64,000 bases of DNA from Ruegeria sp. HKCCD7303 (GTDB lineage Bacteria; Pseudomonadota; Alphaproteobacteria; Rhodobacterales; Rhodobacteraceae): NCBI RefSeq assembly GCF_013111185.1, contig NZ_WVRE01000006.1:124001-188000 (forward strand). Reading direction: 5' to 3'. The notes under the pieces are model-generated. The model saw only the letters and a list, made by a program, of their open reading frames with translations, made no database searches and had not been told where the DNA came from. Shown in pieces: positions 1-9,424 of the stretch (the stretch's first letter is position 1; each line of letters opens with the position of its first letter). The position numbers and the translations under genes were made by a program.

Positions 1-579
1 CGCCTGACGGTCTGCCCCCAGCACCAAGGCCAGATCTGACAAGCTGGCGGATACACGTTTTGGGGACTCATAAATCACAAGCGTGCCCGGAATGTCCTTC
101 AATGCCTCAATCCGGGCGCGGCGTGCGCCGGCTGCATTGGGCAGAAATCCTGTAAAAAAGAAGGCATCTGTCGGAAGACCCGCCAATGTCAGCGCTGTCA
201 AGGCAGCCGACGCGCCGGGGGCGCAGGTCACCGTGTGCCCGGCCTCAGCCGCCTGCTTGCCCAGATCATAACCCGGATCCGCAATAAGCGGCATTCCGGC
301 CTCGGACGCATAGGCAACCGATTGCCCTTGAGCCAGCGCCTCCATGATTTTGCCGCGCGCGCCTGCACCGCTGTGGTCGTGATAGGCTTGAATCCGGCGC
401 CCCTCGAGCGGGATGCCGTGGATTTCCATCAATCGGCGCAGGCTTCGGGTGTCCTCCGCTGCGATCACGTCGGCAGATGCCAGAACATCCAAGGCCCTGA
501 GCGTAATGTCGCGCGCGGTTCCGATCGGAGTGGCAACAAAATACAGGCCCGCAGTCAATCTGATCTTTTGGAAATTCAA
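1..579 (-). CDS. rsmI: 16S rRNA (cytidine(1402)-2'-O)-methyltransferase, 3' end cut by window edge
   Basis: RsmI uses S-adenosylmethionine to 2'-O-methylate C1402 in the 16S rRNA decoding centre. Reading the minus strand gives GLYFVATPIGTARDITLRAL, then AAEDTRSLRRLMEIHGI and SEAGMPLIADPGYDLG, which are the N-terminal and central blocks of this SAM-dependent tetrapyrrole-methylase-fold family. About 193 residues are present; the C-terminal part lies beyond base 1. No in-frame ATG fits, so a TTG start at 579 with GAGGG about 8 bases upstream is the best choice, giving an N-terminus MNFQKIRLTAGLYFV. The gene is divergent from the downstream lipoprotein gene, a pairing common in this family of bacteria. 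Confidence 0.9.
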   Translation of the reverse strand, partial: MNFQKIRLTAGLYFVATPIGTARDITLRALDVLASADVIAAEDTRSLRRLMEIHGIPLEGRRIQAYHDHSGAGARGKIMEALAQGQSVAYASEAGMPLIADPGYDLGKQAAEAGHTVTCAPGASAALTALTLAGLPTDAFFFTGFLPNAAGARRARIEALKDIPGTLVIYESPKRVSASLSDLALVLGADRQA

Positions 580-667
580 AGCTGGACCCTCACAGCGTGA
601 CGTTTATTATCGCGGCTCGACAGAACAGAAGCATTCATAGCCGTCGGATCAGGGAGTTTTCATTTAG

Positions 668-1840
668 ATGTTCACCGTTTGCAAGCCCGTTAGCAAGTTG
701 GCGAAAGCCGCCGCTGCCCTGACAACCGCGGCGTTTCTGGCCGCCTGTGAACCCGGCGGCCTTGGGGGTGGACCTTCGATCAATACTTCTGCTCCGGTTC
801 CGGTGGCCCTGCTTGTCCCCAGCGGGTCTGGCCAGTCAGGCGATGCGGCATTGGCGCAAAGTCTGGAAAATGCCGCGCGTCTGGCAATGTCTGATCTGCC
901 CAATGTGACAATTGACCTGCGCGTTTACGACACTGCCGGAAACCCGAACACGGCAACGGCCGTGGCCCAGCAAGCCGTTGCGGATGGTGCCAAGATCATT
1001 ATCGGCCCGGTCTATGCGCAGGCCGCAAATGCCGCCGGGTTGGCGGTGTTGAGTAACAACGTCAACGTTCTTTCGTTTTCGAACAACACCAGCATCGCAG
1101 GCGGCAACGTCTTTGTCCTGGGCCCAACATTCGACAATACGGCCAACCGGCTGGCGAGCTTTGCGGGCAGTCAGGGCAAGGTCAACACGGTGATCGTGCA
1201 CAGCAACGACGCCGCAGGCCAATTGGGCCAAGCTGCGATTGCCAACGCGCTGGCCAGCAGCCCGGTCAACAACGCCGGCACTGTTGGCTACGACCGCTCG
1301 CAGCAGGGCGTTATCAACTCGGTGCCCACAATCAAAGCAACAGTTGATTCGACCGGAGCCGATTCGATTTTCCTAACTGCTACGACGGCGGGTGCCCTGC
1401 CATTGTTCTCGCAATTGTTGCCCGAGGCCGGAGTTTCTCAGGCCACGACGCAATTCATCGGTCTGACACGCTGGGATATTCCTCCGCAAACATTGGAACT
1501 GCCGGGTGTACAAGGCGGCTGGTTTGCGCTGCCCGATCCGTCCAAGGCACAGGCATATCGCCAACGTTACAACGCGACATATGGCGAAGCGCCCCACCCG
1601 ATCAGCGGTTTGGCCTATGATGGTATTGCTGCCATCGGGGCTCTGGTCAGCCAAGGCAAATCCGACGCTCTGACCTCTGCGGCCCTGACTCAGAACGCCG
1701 GCTTCCAGGGCGTCGGCGGCATCTTCCGTCTGCGTCCGAACGGCACCAACGAACGCGGCCTGGCGGTCGCCACGATCCAGAACAAACAGGTGGTTGTTAT
1801 TGACCCTGCCCCACAAAGCTTCTCTGGCGCCGGCTTCTGA
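668..1840 (+). CDS. Penicillin-binding protein activator-type lipoprotein (LppC/LpoA-like, periplasmic-binding fold)
   Basis: The 390-residue product starts with a lipoprotein signal: a short basic region, a hydrophobic stretch and the lipobox LAAC with the lipidated Cys at residue 27. The mature part resembles a type 1 periplasmic-binding (Peripla_BP_6) fold, as in VALLVPSGSGQSGDAALAQS and AKIIIGPVYAQAANAAGL. Family knowledge: such proteins beside rsmI are annotated as penicillin-binding protein activators (LpoA-like) that stimulate peptidoglycan synthases; some were first called ABC-transporter binding proteins. AGGGAG lies about 12 bases before the ATG. Its 3' end overlaps the start region of glnD. 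Ligand and partner are not visible from sequence. Confidence 0.85.
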   Translation: MFTVCKPVSKLAKAAAALTTAAFLAACEPGGLGGGPSINTSAPVPVALLVPSGSGQSGDAALAQSLENAARLAMSDLPNVTIDLRVYDTAGNPNTATAVAQQAVADGAKIIIGPVYAQAANAAGLAVLSNNVNVLSFSNNTSIAGGNVFVLGPTFDNTANRLASFAGSQGKVNTVIVHSNDAAGQLGQAAIANALASSPVNNAGTVGYDRSQQGVINSVPTIKATVDSTGADSIFLTATTAGALPLFSQLLPEAGVSQATTQFIGLTRWDIPPQTLELPGVQGGWFALPDPSKAQAYRQRYNATYGEAPHPISGLAYDGIAAIGALVSQGKSDALTSAALTQNAGFQGVGGIFRLRPNGTNERGLAVATIQNKQVVVIDPAPQSFSGAGF

Positions 1841-4619
1841 TCAGCCGGGCGTCAGCCCTTTGCCTAAGAGCTCATTAATCTGCCCCGCCGAAGACATCTT
1901 CGACAGTGCCAACGTCAACGACGCGCTGGCGCTGGCGTTTGAATCATGCACAGACAACAGCAAAGTACGGGCCGAAACGGTGCGTATCCTGCGCGATGCG
2001 CAAAAAGCCGGGCGCGCGGCGATTGCCGAAGCCTTTGGCAAACAGCCTTTCGAGGCCCGCGCACTGACACGGTCCTACACCTATCTGACGGATCAGTTGG
2101 TCGGAACGGCAATGCAGGTGTCCAGCACACGCCTGCATCCGCTTGCGACACCCACCCAAGGTGAAAAGATCGCGGTTCTGGCGGTCGGCGGTTACGGGCG
2201 TGGGGAAATGGCGCCATCGTCGGATGTCGACCTGCTGTTCCTGACCCCCTATAAAATCACAGCCTGGGCCGAAAGCGTCATTGAATCGATGCTATACATT
2301 TTGTGGGACCTGCGGCTAAAGGTCGGGCATTCGTCGCGTACGATCAAAGACTGCTTGCGGCTGGGCTCCGAGGATTTCACGATCCGCACCGCCATGTTGG
2401 AACAACGCTATCTGGCAGGCGACAAGGCGCTGGCGGACGATTTGGATCAACGCCTGAAAAACGAGTTGTTCAAAGGGACCGAACGTGAATTCATCGAAGC
2501 CAAGCTGAAGGAACGGGACGAGCGGCACCTGAAACAAGGTGAGCGCTACATGGTCGAACCGAATGTGAAAGAAGGCAAAGGCGGTTTGCGTGACCTTCAA
2601 TCGCTCTATTGGATCGCAAAATATGTCTATGGCGTGCAGGACGTGGCCGAATTGGTTCCATTAGGTCTGTTCACCCCAGAAGAGTTTGAGACCTTTGTTC
2701 AGGCCGAAGAGTTCCTGTGGGCCGTCCGGTCTCATCTGCATTTGGTGACGGGCCGCGCCACCGAACAGCTGACTTTCGACATGCAGGTCGAGGTGGCCGC
2801 ACGCATGGGCTATGAAGACCGCGCCGGTCGCCGCGCAGTCGAGGTGTTCATGCAGCGCTATTTCCGCGAGGCCACCCGTGTGGGCGAACTGACTCGGATT
2901 TTCCTGACCAAGCTCGAAGCGCTCCACATGAAAAGCGCACCGTTGCTTGAGCGTATTTTCCGCAGAAGCCCAAGAGTAAAGGCCGGGTACAAAGTGATCC
3001 ACGGACGTCTGGACGTGGCGGACCCGGAAACATTCCTGCTGGACAAGGTAAACCTACTGCGTCTGTTCGAAGAAGGGCTGCGCACCGGCATGTTGATCCA
3101 TCCCGACGCGATGCGGCTGGTTAGCGCCAACCTGCATCTGATCGACGATGAAATGCGCAACGACAAAGAAGCCAAACGCATTTTTCTGGATCTGATGCTG
3201 AAACATGGCAACCCGGAACGTGCCTTGCGCCGGATGAACGAACTGGGCGTCCTATCAGCCTTCTTGCCCGAGTTCGAACACATCGTAGCGATGATGCAGT
3301 TCAACATGTATCACAGTTATACGGTGGACGAGCATACCATCCAGTGCATCGTCAATCTGGCCCAGATCGAACGCGAAGAACTGGTGGAATCCCTGCCTCT
3401 TGCCTCTTCGATCCTTAAACGTGGTGTCAACCGAAAGGTGTTGTACGTCGCGTTGCTGTTGCATGACATCGCCAAAGGTCGCCCCGAGGATCACTCGATT
3501 CTGGGCGCGCAGATCGCACGCAAGGTGGCCCCGCGGCTGGGGCTGAGCAAATCGGAATCCGAAACCGTTGAGTGGCTGGTGCGGTATCACCTGCTGATGT
3601 CAGACATGGCGCAAAAACGCGACATTTCAGACCCACGAACCGTTCGGGACTTTGCCAAGGCTGTTCAGACGGTCAAACGGCTGGACCTGCTGACGGTTCT
3701 CACCGTTTGCGACATCCGCGGCGTGGGCCCCAACACTTGGAACAATTGGAAAGCCACATTGCTACGCGCCCTTCATGCGGAAACCAAGCGCGCGCTGGAA
3801 ACCGGTATGGAAGATCTCAACCGCGCCAATCGCGGGGCTGAGGCAAAGAAAGCCCTACGTGCGGAACTGGCGGGATGGACCAAGGCGGACCTAAAAACGG
3901 AAACAGCGCGCCACTATGATCCCTATTGGCAGGGTCTCAACTTGGCGACGCATGTCGAATTCGCTGAGATGCTGCGCGCACTGGAACACGGCGGCGATCC
4001 GGGCGCGATGGAAATCAGGCTTGAACCAGACGAAGATCGTGACGCAACGCGAGCCTGTTTTGCGATGGGCGATCACCCTGGCATCTTTGCACGTATTGCC
4101 GGGGCTCTGGCTCTTGTCGGCGCAAACGTCGTGGATGCCCGCAGTTACACAACCAAGGACGGATACGTCACAGACGCGTTCTGGATTCAGGACGCCGAAG
4201 GACGCCCCTTCGAAGCCGCGCGCCTGCCCCGTCTGACACAGATGATCCACAAGACGCTGCGCGGGGAAGTGGTTGCCAAGGAAGCCCTGAAATCACGCGA
4301 CAAGATCAAGAAACGTGAACGGGCTTTTAACGTGCCGACCCATATCACTTTCGACAATGATGGGTCCGAAATCTACACGATCATCGAAGTTGATACGCGC
4401 GACCGCCCCGGCTTGCTGTATGACCTGACCCGGACGCTGGCGGCGGCGAATGTCTATATCGCAAACGCCGTGATCGCGACGTATGGAGAACAGGTGGTTG
4501 ACGCCTTTTATGTCAAGGACATGTTCGGACTGAAATACCATTCGGAGAGCAAGCAACGCGGGCTGGAGGCTAAGCTGCGCAAGGCGATCACCGAAGGCGC
4601 TGAGCGTGCGGCCTCATGA
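1800..4619 (+). CDS. glnD: [Protein-PII] uridylyltransferase/uridylyl-removing enzyme
   Basis: GlnD senses glutamine and uridylylates or deuridylylates PII proteins, controlling nitrogen assimilation. The N-terminal nucleotidyltransferase domain carries GGYGRGEMAPSSDVDLLFL near residues 130-148 with the catalytic Asp pair. A central HD domain has LLHDIAKGRPEDHS near residue 555. Two C-terminal ACT domains are visible (DHPGIFARIAGALAL and DRPGLLYDLTRTLAA). About 940 residues is the usual length. Conserved sequence extends to the very 5' end with no in-frame ATG, so a TTG is used. I chose TTG 1800 because AGGTGG sits 6 bases before it; TTG 1794 is the alternative. The start lies inside the preceding gene, implying translational coupling. 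The stop overlaps murJ by ATGA. Confidence 0.95.
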   Translation: MTLPHKASLAPASDQPGVSPLPKSSLICPAEDIFDSANVNDALALAFESCTDNSKVRAETVRILRDAQKAGRAAIAEAFGKQPFEARALTRSYTYLTDQLVGTAMQVSSTRLHPLATPTQGEKIAVLAVGGYGRGEMAPSSDVDLLFLTPYKITAWAESVIESMLYILWDLRLKVGHSSRTIKDCLRLGSEDFTIRTAMLEQRYLAGDKALADDLDQRLKNELFKGTEREFIEAKLKERDERHLKQGERYMVEPNVKEGKGGLRDLQSLYWIAKYVYGVQDVAELVPLGLFTPEEFETFVQAEEFLWAVRSHLHLVTGRATEQLTFDMQVEVAARMGYEDRAGRRAVEVFMQRYFREATRVGELTRIFLTKLEALHMKSAPLLERIFRRSPRVKAGYKVIHGRLDVADPETFLLDKVNLLRLFEEGLRTGMLIHPDAMRLVSANLHLIDDEMRNDKEAKRIFLDLMLKHGNPERALRRMNELGVLSAFLPEFEHIVAMMQFNMYHSYTVDEHTIQCIVNLAQIEREELVESLPLASSILKRGVNRKVLYVALLLHDIAKGRPEDHSILGAQIARKVAPRLGLSKSESETVEWLVRYHLLMSDMAQKRDISDPRTVRDFAKAVQTVKRLDLLTVLTVCDIRGVGPNTWNNWKATLLRALHAETKRALETGMEDLNRANRGAEAKKALRAELAGWTKADLKTETARHYDPYWQGLNLATHVEFAEMLRALEHGGDPGAMEIRLEPDEDRDATRACFAMGDHPGIFARIAGALALVGANVVDARSYTTKDGYVTDAFWIQDAEGRPFEAARLPRLTQMIHKTLRGEVVAKEALKSRDKIKKRERAFNVPTHITFDNDGSEIYTIIEVDTRDRPGLLYDLTRTLAAANVYIANAVIATYGEQVVDAFYVKDMFGLKYHSESKQRGLEAKLRKAITEGAERAAS

Positions 4620-6157
4620 AGCAAATCCGGTTGATTTCGGGCTTTTTCACAGTTGGCTTCTGGACACTCGCCAGCCGCATACTGGGGTTTTTGCGGGAAA
4701 TTCTGCTGACCGCCCTCATTGGCCCTGGGCCGGTTATGGACGCGTTTGTTGCAGCCTTCCGCCTGCCGAACATGTTCCGCCGCTTTTTTGCCGAAGGTGC
4801 CTTTAACGCGGCCTTTGTGCCCATGTTCTCGAAGCGGCTGGAAGCGGACGAGAATCCGCAGGGCTTTGCGCAGGATGCGTTCAATCTTTTGGCGCTTGCC
4901 GTTCTGGCACTGGTCGGACTTGCGCTGATTTTCATGCCCGGTCTGGTTTGGCTGACAGCCGAAGGTTTCTATGGCGACGAACGGTTCGATTTGGCGGTGG
5001 ATTATGGGTATGTTGTCTTTCCTTACATCCTGTTCATGTCTCTGGCCGCGCTCTTTTCTGGCGTCCTGAACGCAACGGGGCGGTTCGCGGCCGCAGCTGC
5101 CGCACCAGTTTTGTTGAACATCTTTGCCTGCACGGCGCTGATCGCCGGAGCCCTATCAGGCGGCGAGGTCATTCGGTGGCTGATCTCAGTGATTCCGGTT
5201 GCGGGCGTCGCTCAATTGGCGCTGGTTTGGGTCGCAACCGAACGTGCCGGCATTCGTATCCGGCCCGGTCTGCCTAAACTGACGCCCGAGATGCGCCGTA
5301 TGGTCCGCATCGCGGTCCCCGCAGCTCTGGCGATGGGGGTCACGCAGGTCAATCTGGTTGTAGGGCAATTGGTGGCGTCGAAAACAGAAAAGGCCGTGAG
5401 CTGGTTGTTTGCGGCAGATCGGCTTTATCAACTGCCACTCGGCGTGGTCGGTATCGCCATCGGTATTGTTCTGCTGCCCGACCTGTCGCGCCGTCTGCGC
5501 GCCGAAGACAAAGAAGGCGCGCGCAACGCGTTTTCCCGTGCCGGAGAGTTCATGCTGCTGCTGACCCTGCCTTCGACGGTGGCGTTTCTGGTCATCCCGA
5601 ACCCGCTGGTCTCAGTCCTATTCGAGCGGGGGCAATTCACCACCGAGGATACCACAGCCACAGCGTTGGCCGTTGCCATCTATGGCATCGGACTACCTGC
5701 ATTCATGCTGCAAAAACTGTTGCAGCCATTGTATTTCGCGCGCGAGAATACGCGTTCTCCGTTTCACTATGCTGTTGTGGCAATGATCGTGAATGCGGCT
5801 TTGGCGTTTGGCCTCTTCCCGTTTGTGGGCTGGATCGCACCCGCCATTGCCGCCTCCACAGCGGGTTGGGCCATGGTCGTTTTGTTGGCCATCGGGGCGC
5901 GCAACATGGGAGACGAAGCCCGGTTCGATGACCGGTTCAAACAGCGCGCGGGCCGGATCGTGCTTGCCTCTATCGGAATGGGCGCGGTTTTGTACATGGC
6001 GCTTCAGGCGTTTGGGTGGACGCTGGGCGTTCCCGGTTGGCGCTATCTGGCGCTGCTTGTCCTGATTTGTGTCGCAGCGGCCTCTTATTTCAGTCTGGGC
6101 CACCTCTTGGGCGCATTCAAACTGTCCGAGTTCAAACGCGCCCTGCGTCGATCCTGA
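4616..6157 (+). CDS. murJ: Lipid II flippase
   Basis: MurJ (MviN) flips lipid II across the inner membrane for peptidoglycan synthesis. The 513-residue product is almost entirely hydrophobic, consistent with 13-14 membrane segments. It begins with the family block KQIRLISGFFTVGFWTLASR followed by ILGFLREILLTALIGPGPV and DAFVAAFRLPNMFRRFFAEG. The charged loop NATGRFAAAAAAPVLLNI and the segment QKLLQPLYFAREN are also family hallmarks. It overlaps glnD by 4 bases (ATGA), so the two are co-translated; glnD-murJ-trpS neighbourhoods are common in Rhodobacteraceae. The stop abuts the stop of the convergent rhomboid-family gene with no base between them. Confidence 0.96.
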   Translation: MKQIRLISGFFTVGFWTLASRILGFLREILLTALIGPGPVMDAFVAAFRLPNMFRRFFAEGAFNAAFVPMFSKRLEADENPQGFAQDAFNLLALAVLALVGLALIFMPGLVWLTAEGFYGDERFDLAVDYGYVVFPYILFMSLAALFSGVLNATGRFAAAAAAPVLLNIFACTALIAGALSGGEVIRWLISVIPVAGVAQLALVWVATERAGIRIRPGLPKLTPEMRRMVRIAVPAALAMGVTQVNLVVGQLVASKTEKAVSWLFAADRLYQLPLGVVGIAIGIVLLPDLSRRLRAEDKEGARNAFSRAGEFMLLLTLPSTVAFLVIPNPLVSVLFERGQFTTEDTTATALAVAIYGIGLPAFMLQKLLQPLYFARENTRSPFHYAVVAMIVNAALAFGLFPFVGWIAPAIAASTAGWAMVVLLAIGARNMGDEARFDDRFKQRAGRIVLASIGMGAVLYMALQAFGWTLGVPGWRYLALLVLICVAAASYFSLGHLLGAFKLSEFKRALRRS

Positions 6158-6844
6158 TCAGTCGCGGCGTATGCGCCCAACGATACGATCCCAGGCGCCG
6201 GGTGCGACAAGGAAAGATACTCCGAAACCGGTGGCAAACCCGCCCAGATCGGCGACCCACTCCCAGTTGCCGCCGAAGATCAGACCAAACAGGAATTGAA
6301 TGCCCATCAGGACGGCAATGAGTTGAAAAGCCCGCGCCTGATTTGCGCCAACCAAGGATAGTTTGCGCCACAACAACCAGGTAAATGCGCCGATCAGGCC
6401 GTAAACTGGTGGAAACCCTCCGATCAGAGGATAGCGGGGATCCAACAGAACGGCATAGGCCAACGCGCCCCCGATACCAGAGACGACAAAGATCAGCAGC
6501 ATGGGGAAGCCGCCAAACACTTCGCCGACCATCTTGCCCATGGCCAGAACAAAGACGCAGACAAATACCGCCTGCGTGAAATTGGCTGAGACAAACGGGT
6601 AGGTCACGAACCGGATCACATGCTCAAATGGCCAGCGCCCGTTCAGCACCATCCAGTCGAAAATGTCCGCCGAGAAAGCATAATTTTGTATGGCATCCAA
6701 TCGCCAGCCCACCGCTTCGGGCCCTCCGATCAGGCCGCGCGACCCCAAGGTGAAGGCCAGTTCGATCCCGATGATGAACAGGACCAAGGCCACAACAACA
6801 GGCGGCAAAGGGTTCACGGCGGGTGTGTAATGCTCACTGCTCAT
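6158..6844 (-). CDS. Rhomboid-family membrane protein, probably proteolytically inactive
   Basis: The 228-residue, six-segment membrane protein has rhomboid spacing: a membrane block around residues 115-135, a GxxG region at 142-152 and a C-terminal ADLGGFATGF block. In active rhomboids the fourth segment carries GASG with the nucleophile Ser and the sixth carries HxGG with the catalytic His. Here the aligned positions read IGGFPPVYG (Phe144 for Ser) and WVADLGG (Asp199 for His). Both catalytic residues are therefore missing as I align it, suggesting a pseudo-rhomboid with a binding or trafficking role. The alignment was made by eye. It lies between murJ (convergent, zero gap) and trpS (divergent). 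Confidence 0.8.
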   Translation of the reverse strand: MSSEHYTPAVNPLPPVVVALVLFIIGIELAFTLGSRGLIGGPEAVGWRLDAIQNYAFSADIFDWMVLNGRWPFEHVIRFVTYPFVSANFTQAVFVCVFVLAMGKMVGEVFGGFPMLLIFVVSGIGGALAYAVLLDPRYPLIGGFPPVYGLIGAFTWLLWRKLSLVGANQARAFQLIAVLMGIQFLFGLIFGGNWEWVADLGGFATGFGVSFLVAPGAWDRIVGRIRRD

Positions 6845-6930
6845 TGGGCGGGCCTTTCGCGGCGGTTGACGTCCCTGTGCCTCATGGGTAAGCGACGGGG
6901 GCTGATTTTTCCAGACGGGAGTTCCCTTCG

Positions 6931-7959
6931 ATGACCGAGACCCAGTTCACGCCGCGCGTGTTTTCCGGCATCCAGCCTTCTGGCGGACTGACCCTGGGCA
7001 ACTATCTGGGCGCGATGAAGCGCTTTGTGGATATGCAGGGTGCAGATTTCGAAACCATCTATTGCATGGTCGATCTGCACGCGATCACCACATGGCAGGA
7101 CCCCGCAGCGCTGTCCCACAACACCCGTGAACTGTGCGCAGGTTTTATCGCGGCGGGCATCGACCCTGAACAGTCGATCCTGTTCAACCAAAGCCAGGTG
7201 CCCGAACATGCGCAACTGGGCTGGATCTTTAACTGCGTTGCCCGGATGGGGTGGATGCAACGGATGACCCAGTGGAAGGACAAGGCAGGCAAGAACCAGC
7301 AGAACGCTTCGCTGGGGCTTTTTGCCTACCCGTCGCTGATGGCGGCTGACATTCTGATCTATCACGCGACCCATGTGCCGGTCGGTGAGGATCAGAAACA
7401 GCACCTTGAGTTGACCCGTGATATTGCGATTAAATTCAACAACGACTTTGGCGTCGATTTCTTTCCCGTTACCGAGCCGGTAATCGAAGGCGCGGCCACC
7501 CGCGTCATGAGCTTGCGGGACGGGTCCAAGAAAATGTCAAAATCCGATCCGTCGGACATGAGCCGGATCAACCTGACCGACGATGCTGACGCGATTGCCA
7601 AGAAAATCCGCAAGGCCAAGACCGACCCGGACGCGCTGCCGTCGGATGTTGACGGGCTGGGGGATCGCCCCGAAGCACGCAATCTGGTCAATATTTACGC
7701 GGCCCTGAACGACCAAAGCGTGGAACGGGTTCTGGCAGATGTAGGTGGCAAGCAGTTTGGTGACTTCAAACCGATGCTGGCCGATCTGGCGGTGGCGAAA
7801 CTGGCGCCGATTTCGACCGAAATGTCTCGTTTGATGGCAGATCAGGCCGAGATTGACCGGATTCTGGCCCGTGGGGCCGAACGCGCGCGTGAGATCGCAG
7901 CTCCGATCCTGCAAAAGACCTACAAAATCGTGGGTATGGTTGGATCAGGAACGCGCTGA
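6931..7959 (+). CDS. trpS: Tryptophanyl-tRNA synthetase
   Basis: Charges tRNA-Trp with tryptophan in the cytoplasm. The class I signature regions are both visible: [14 protein letters not shown] near residue 15 (the HIGH-equivalent TLGN) and KKMSKSDPS near residue 196 (the KMSKS loop). The 342-residue length fits bacterial TrpRS. GGGAG lies about 12 bases before the ATG. The start is divergent from the rhomboid-family gene, and the short space between them must hold both promoters. Confidence 0.97.
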   Translation: MTETQFTPRVFSGIQPSGGLTLGNYLGAMKRFVDMQGADFETIYCMVDLHAITTWQDPAALSHNTRELCAGFIAAGIDPEQSILFNQSQVPEHAQLGWIFNCVARMGWMQRMTQWKDKAGKNQQNASLGLFAYPSLMAADILIYHATHVPVGEDQKQHLELTRDIAIKFNNDFGVDFFPVTEPVIEGAATRVMSLRDGSKKMSKSDPSDMSRINLTDDADAIAKKIRKAKTDPDALPSDVDGLGDRPEARNLVNIYAALNDQSVERVLADVGGKQFGDFKPMLADLAVAKLAPISTEMSRLMADQAEIDRILARGAERAREIAAPILQKTYKIVGMVGSGTR

Positions 7960-8018
7960 TTGGGCTGGACCTTCGCCTGACGCGCTCCTAGGGTTTGCCT
8001 GAATAACAGGAGGGCGTC

Positions 8019-8882
8019 ATGGCAACCGGCAAGAACATCCGGACCTATTTTGAAGGGCAATGGCACGAGGGCGATGCGCCCATCATGCGCGCAGCCGATC
8101 ACGGTGCCTGGCTGGGTTCGTCCGTCTTTGACGGCGCACGGTATTTTGACGGCCTTGCGCCCGACTTGCATGCGCATTGCGCACGGGTGAACCGGTCCGC
8201 CGAGGCCTTGATGCTGACCCCGACCCTCACAGCCGAACAGATGGTCGAACTGGTACACGAAGGATTGCAGGCTTACGGCCCGGACACAGCTGTCTATATC
8301 CGCCCAATGTACTGGGGGATCGACGGGGACCAAACCGCGATCGTCCCTCAGGAAAACAGCACCGGTTTTGCCATTTGCCTGGAAGAGATACCAATGGCAC
8401 CAGAGACCGCCTCGGTCACACTGACAACGACACGCTTCCGCCGTCCTGTGCTGGAAAGTGCGGTCGTAAATGCCAAGGCCGGTTGCCTGTACCCCAACAA
8501 CGCACGCATGCTGCAAGAGGCACGATCCAAAGGGTTCTCGAACGCTCTGGTTGCTGATGCGATGGGGAACGTGGCCGAAACCGCTACGGCCAACATATTC
8601 ATGGTCAGAGATGGCGAAGTGTTTACGCCCGCCCCGAATGGCACATTTCTGGCGGGGATCACGCGGGCGCGGCACATCAAGAATCTGCGCGAGGATGGTG
8701 TGACGGTTCACGAGGCTGTTCTGAGCTTTGAGGATTTTCACGAGGCGGACGAAGTGTTCATGTCCGGCAATATGAATAAGGTCACGCCGGTTACCGCTCT
8801 GGACGATACACAATTTCAGGTTGGCCCTATTGCCCGTCGCGCTCGTGGACTTTACTGGGATTGGGCTGCAAGCCAACGCTAG
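8019..8882 (+). CDS. ilvE: Branched-chain-amino-acid aminotransferase (PLP fold class IV)
   Basis: Interconverts branched-chain amino acids and their 2-oxo acids using 2-oxoglutarate/glutamate. The 287-residue product has the fold-IV features HGAWLGSSVFDGARYF near residue 28, the PLP-lysine region VNAKAGCLYPNNARM near residue 150, and VAETATANIFMVRDG with GTFLAGITRAR that bind the cofactor phosphate. AGGAGGG sits 6 bases before the ATG. It stands alone between trpS and a universal stress protein gene. A D-amino acid aminotransferase-like activity cannot be ruled out, because class IV subfamilies are hard to separate by eye, so the gene symbol is tentative. Confidence 0.85.
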   Translation: MATGKNIRTYFEGQWHEGDAPIMRAADHGAWLGSSVFDGARYFDGLAPDLHAHCARVNRSAEALMLTPTLTAEQMVELVHEGLQAYGPDTAVYIRPMYWGIDGDQTAIVPQENSTGFAICLEEIPMAPETASVTLTTTRFRRPVLESAVVNAKAGCLYPNNARMLQEARSKGFSNALVADAMGNVAETATANIFMVRDGEVFTPAPNGTFLAGITRARHIKNLREDGVTVHEAVLSFEDFHEADEVFMSGNMNKVTPVTALDDTQFQVGPIARRARGLYWDWAASQR

Positions 8883-8959
8883 CTCAGCGTTGCGGACGTC
8901 TCCAAGTTGCCAGCGCGCAACCTCTGGGGCATGATCCCTGAAACTTGAAGAGGACACCC

Positions 8960-9415
8960 ATGCGTAAGTTTCTAGTTGTTCTGGATGACAGCAGCGAATG
9001 CTTGAATGCGATGCGATTCGCCGCAATGCGGGCTGCACATACCGGCGGCGGAGTGACGATCCTGTCGGTGATCCCACCGGACGAATTCAATCACTGGATC
9101 GGTGTTGCCGAAACCATGCGTGAGGAAGCGCGCGAACGTATCCATGCACATTTCGAGGTCTTCGCAAAATGGATGCGTGACAAACAAAACATCGAACCTG
9201 AGTTGGCCATTCGCGAAGGCGATCCGGTGTCGGAAATCATTGAACATGTCCAATCAGACCCCGAAATCGGCGTGCTTGTGCTTGGCGCAGGCACCGACAA
9301 GAAGGGCCCCGGTCCGCTGGTGACACAGTTGACGAAGAATTCGGGCAGCATGCCGCTTCCGATCACTATTGTCCCAGGCGATCTGAGCAAAGAAAAACTG
9401 GAAGAGATCACCTGA
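8960..9415 (+). CDS. Universal stress protein (UspA family)
   Basis: The 151-residue cytoplasmic protein begins KFLVVLDDSSECLNAMRFAA, the Usp beta-strand with the nucleotide-contact Asp. It ends with VLVLGAGTDKKGPGPLVTQL and LPITIVPGD, resembling the ATP-binding G-2X-G-9X-G(S/T) region. I chose the ATG at 8960, with GAAGAGG about 8 bases upstream, over the in-frame TTG 15 bases earlier. It is followed after 9 bases by the DsbA-fold gene, so the two are probably co-transcribed. Usp proteins respond to stress and energy state; the trigger here is unknown. Confidence 0.9.
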   Translation: MRKFLVVLDDSSECLNAMRFAAMRAAHTGGGVTILSVIPPDEFNHWIGVAETMREEARERIHAHFEVFAKWMRDKQNIEPELAIREGDPVSEIIEHVQSDPEIGVLVLGAGTDKKGPGPLVTQLTKNSGSMPLPITIVPGDLSKEKLEEIT

Positions 9416-9424
9416 GGTTCAGAG

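Noticed and set aside
7920-9077. 385-codon open frame on the minus strand
   Set aside because: Antisense to the branched-chain aminotransferase and Usp genes, which have proper motifs and ribosome sites.
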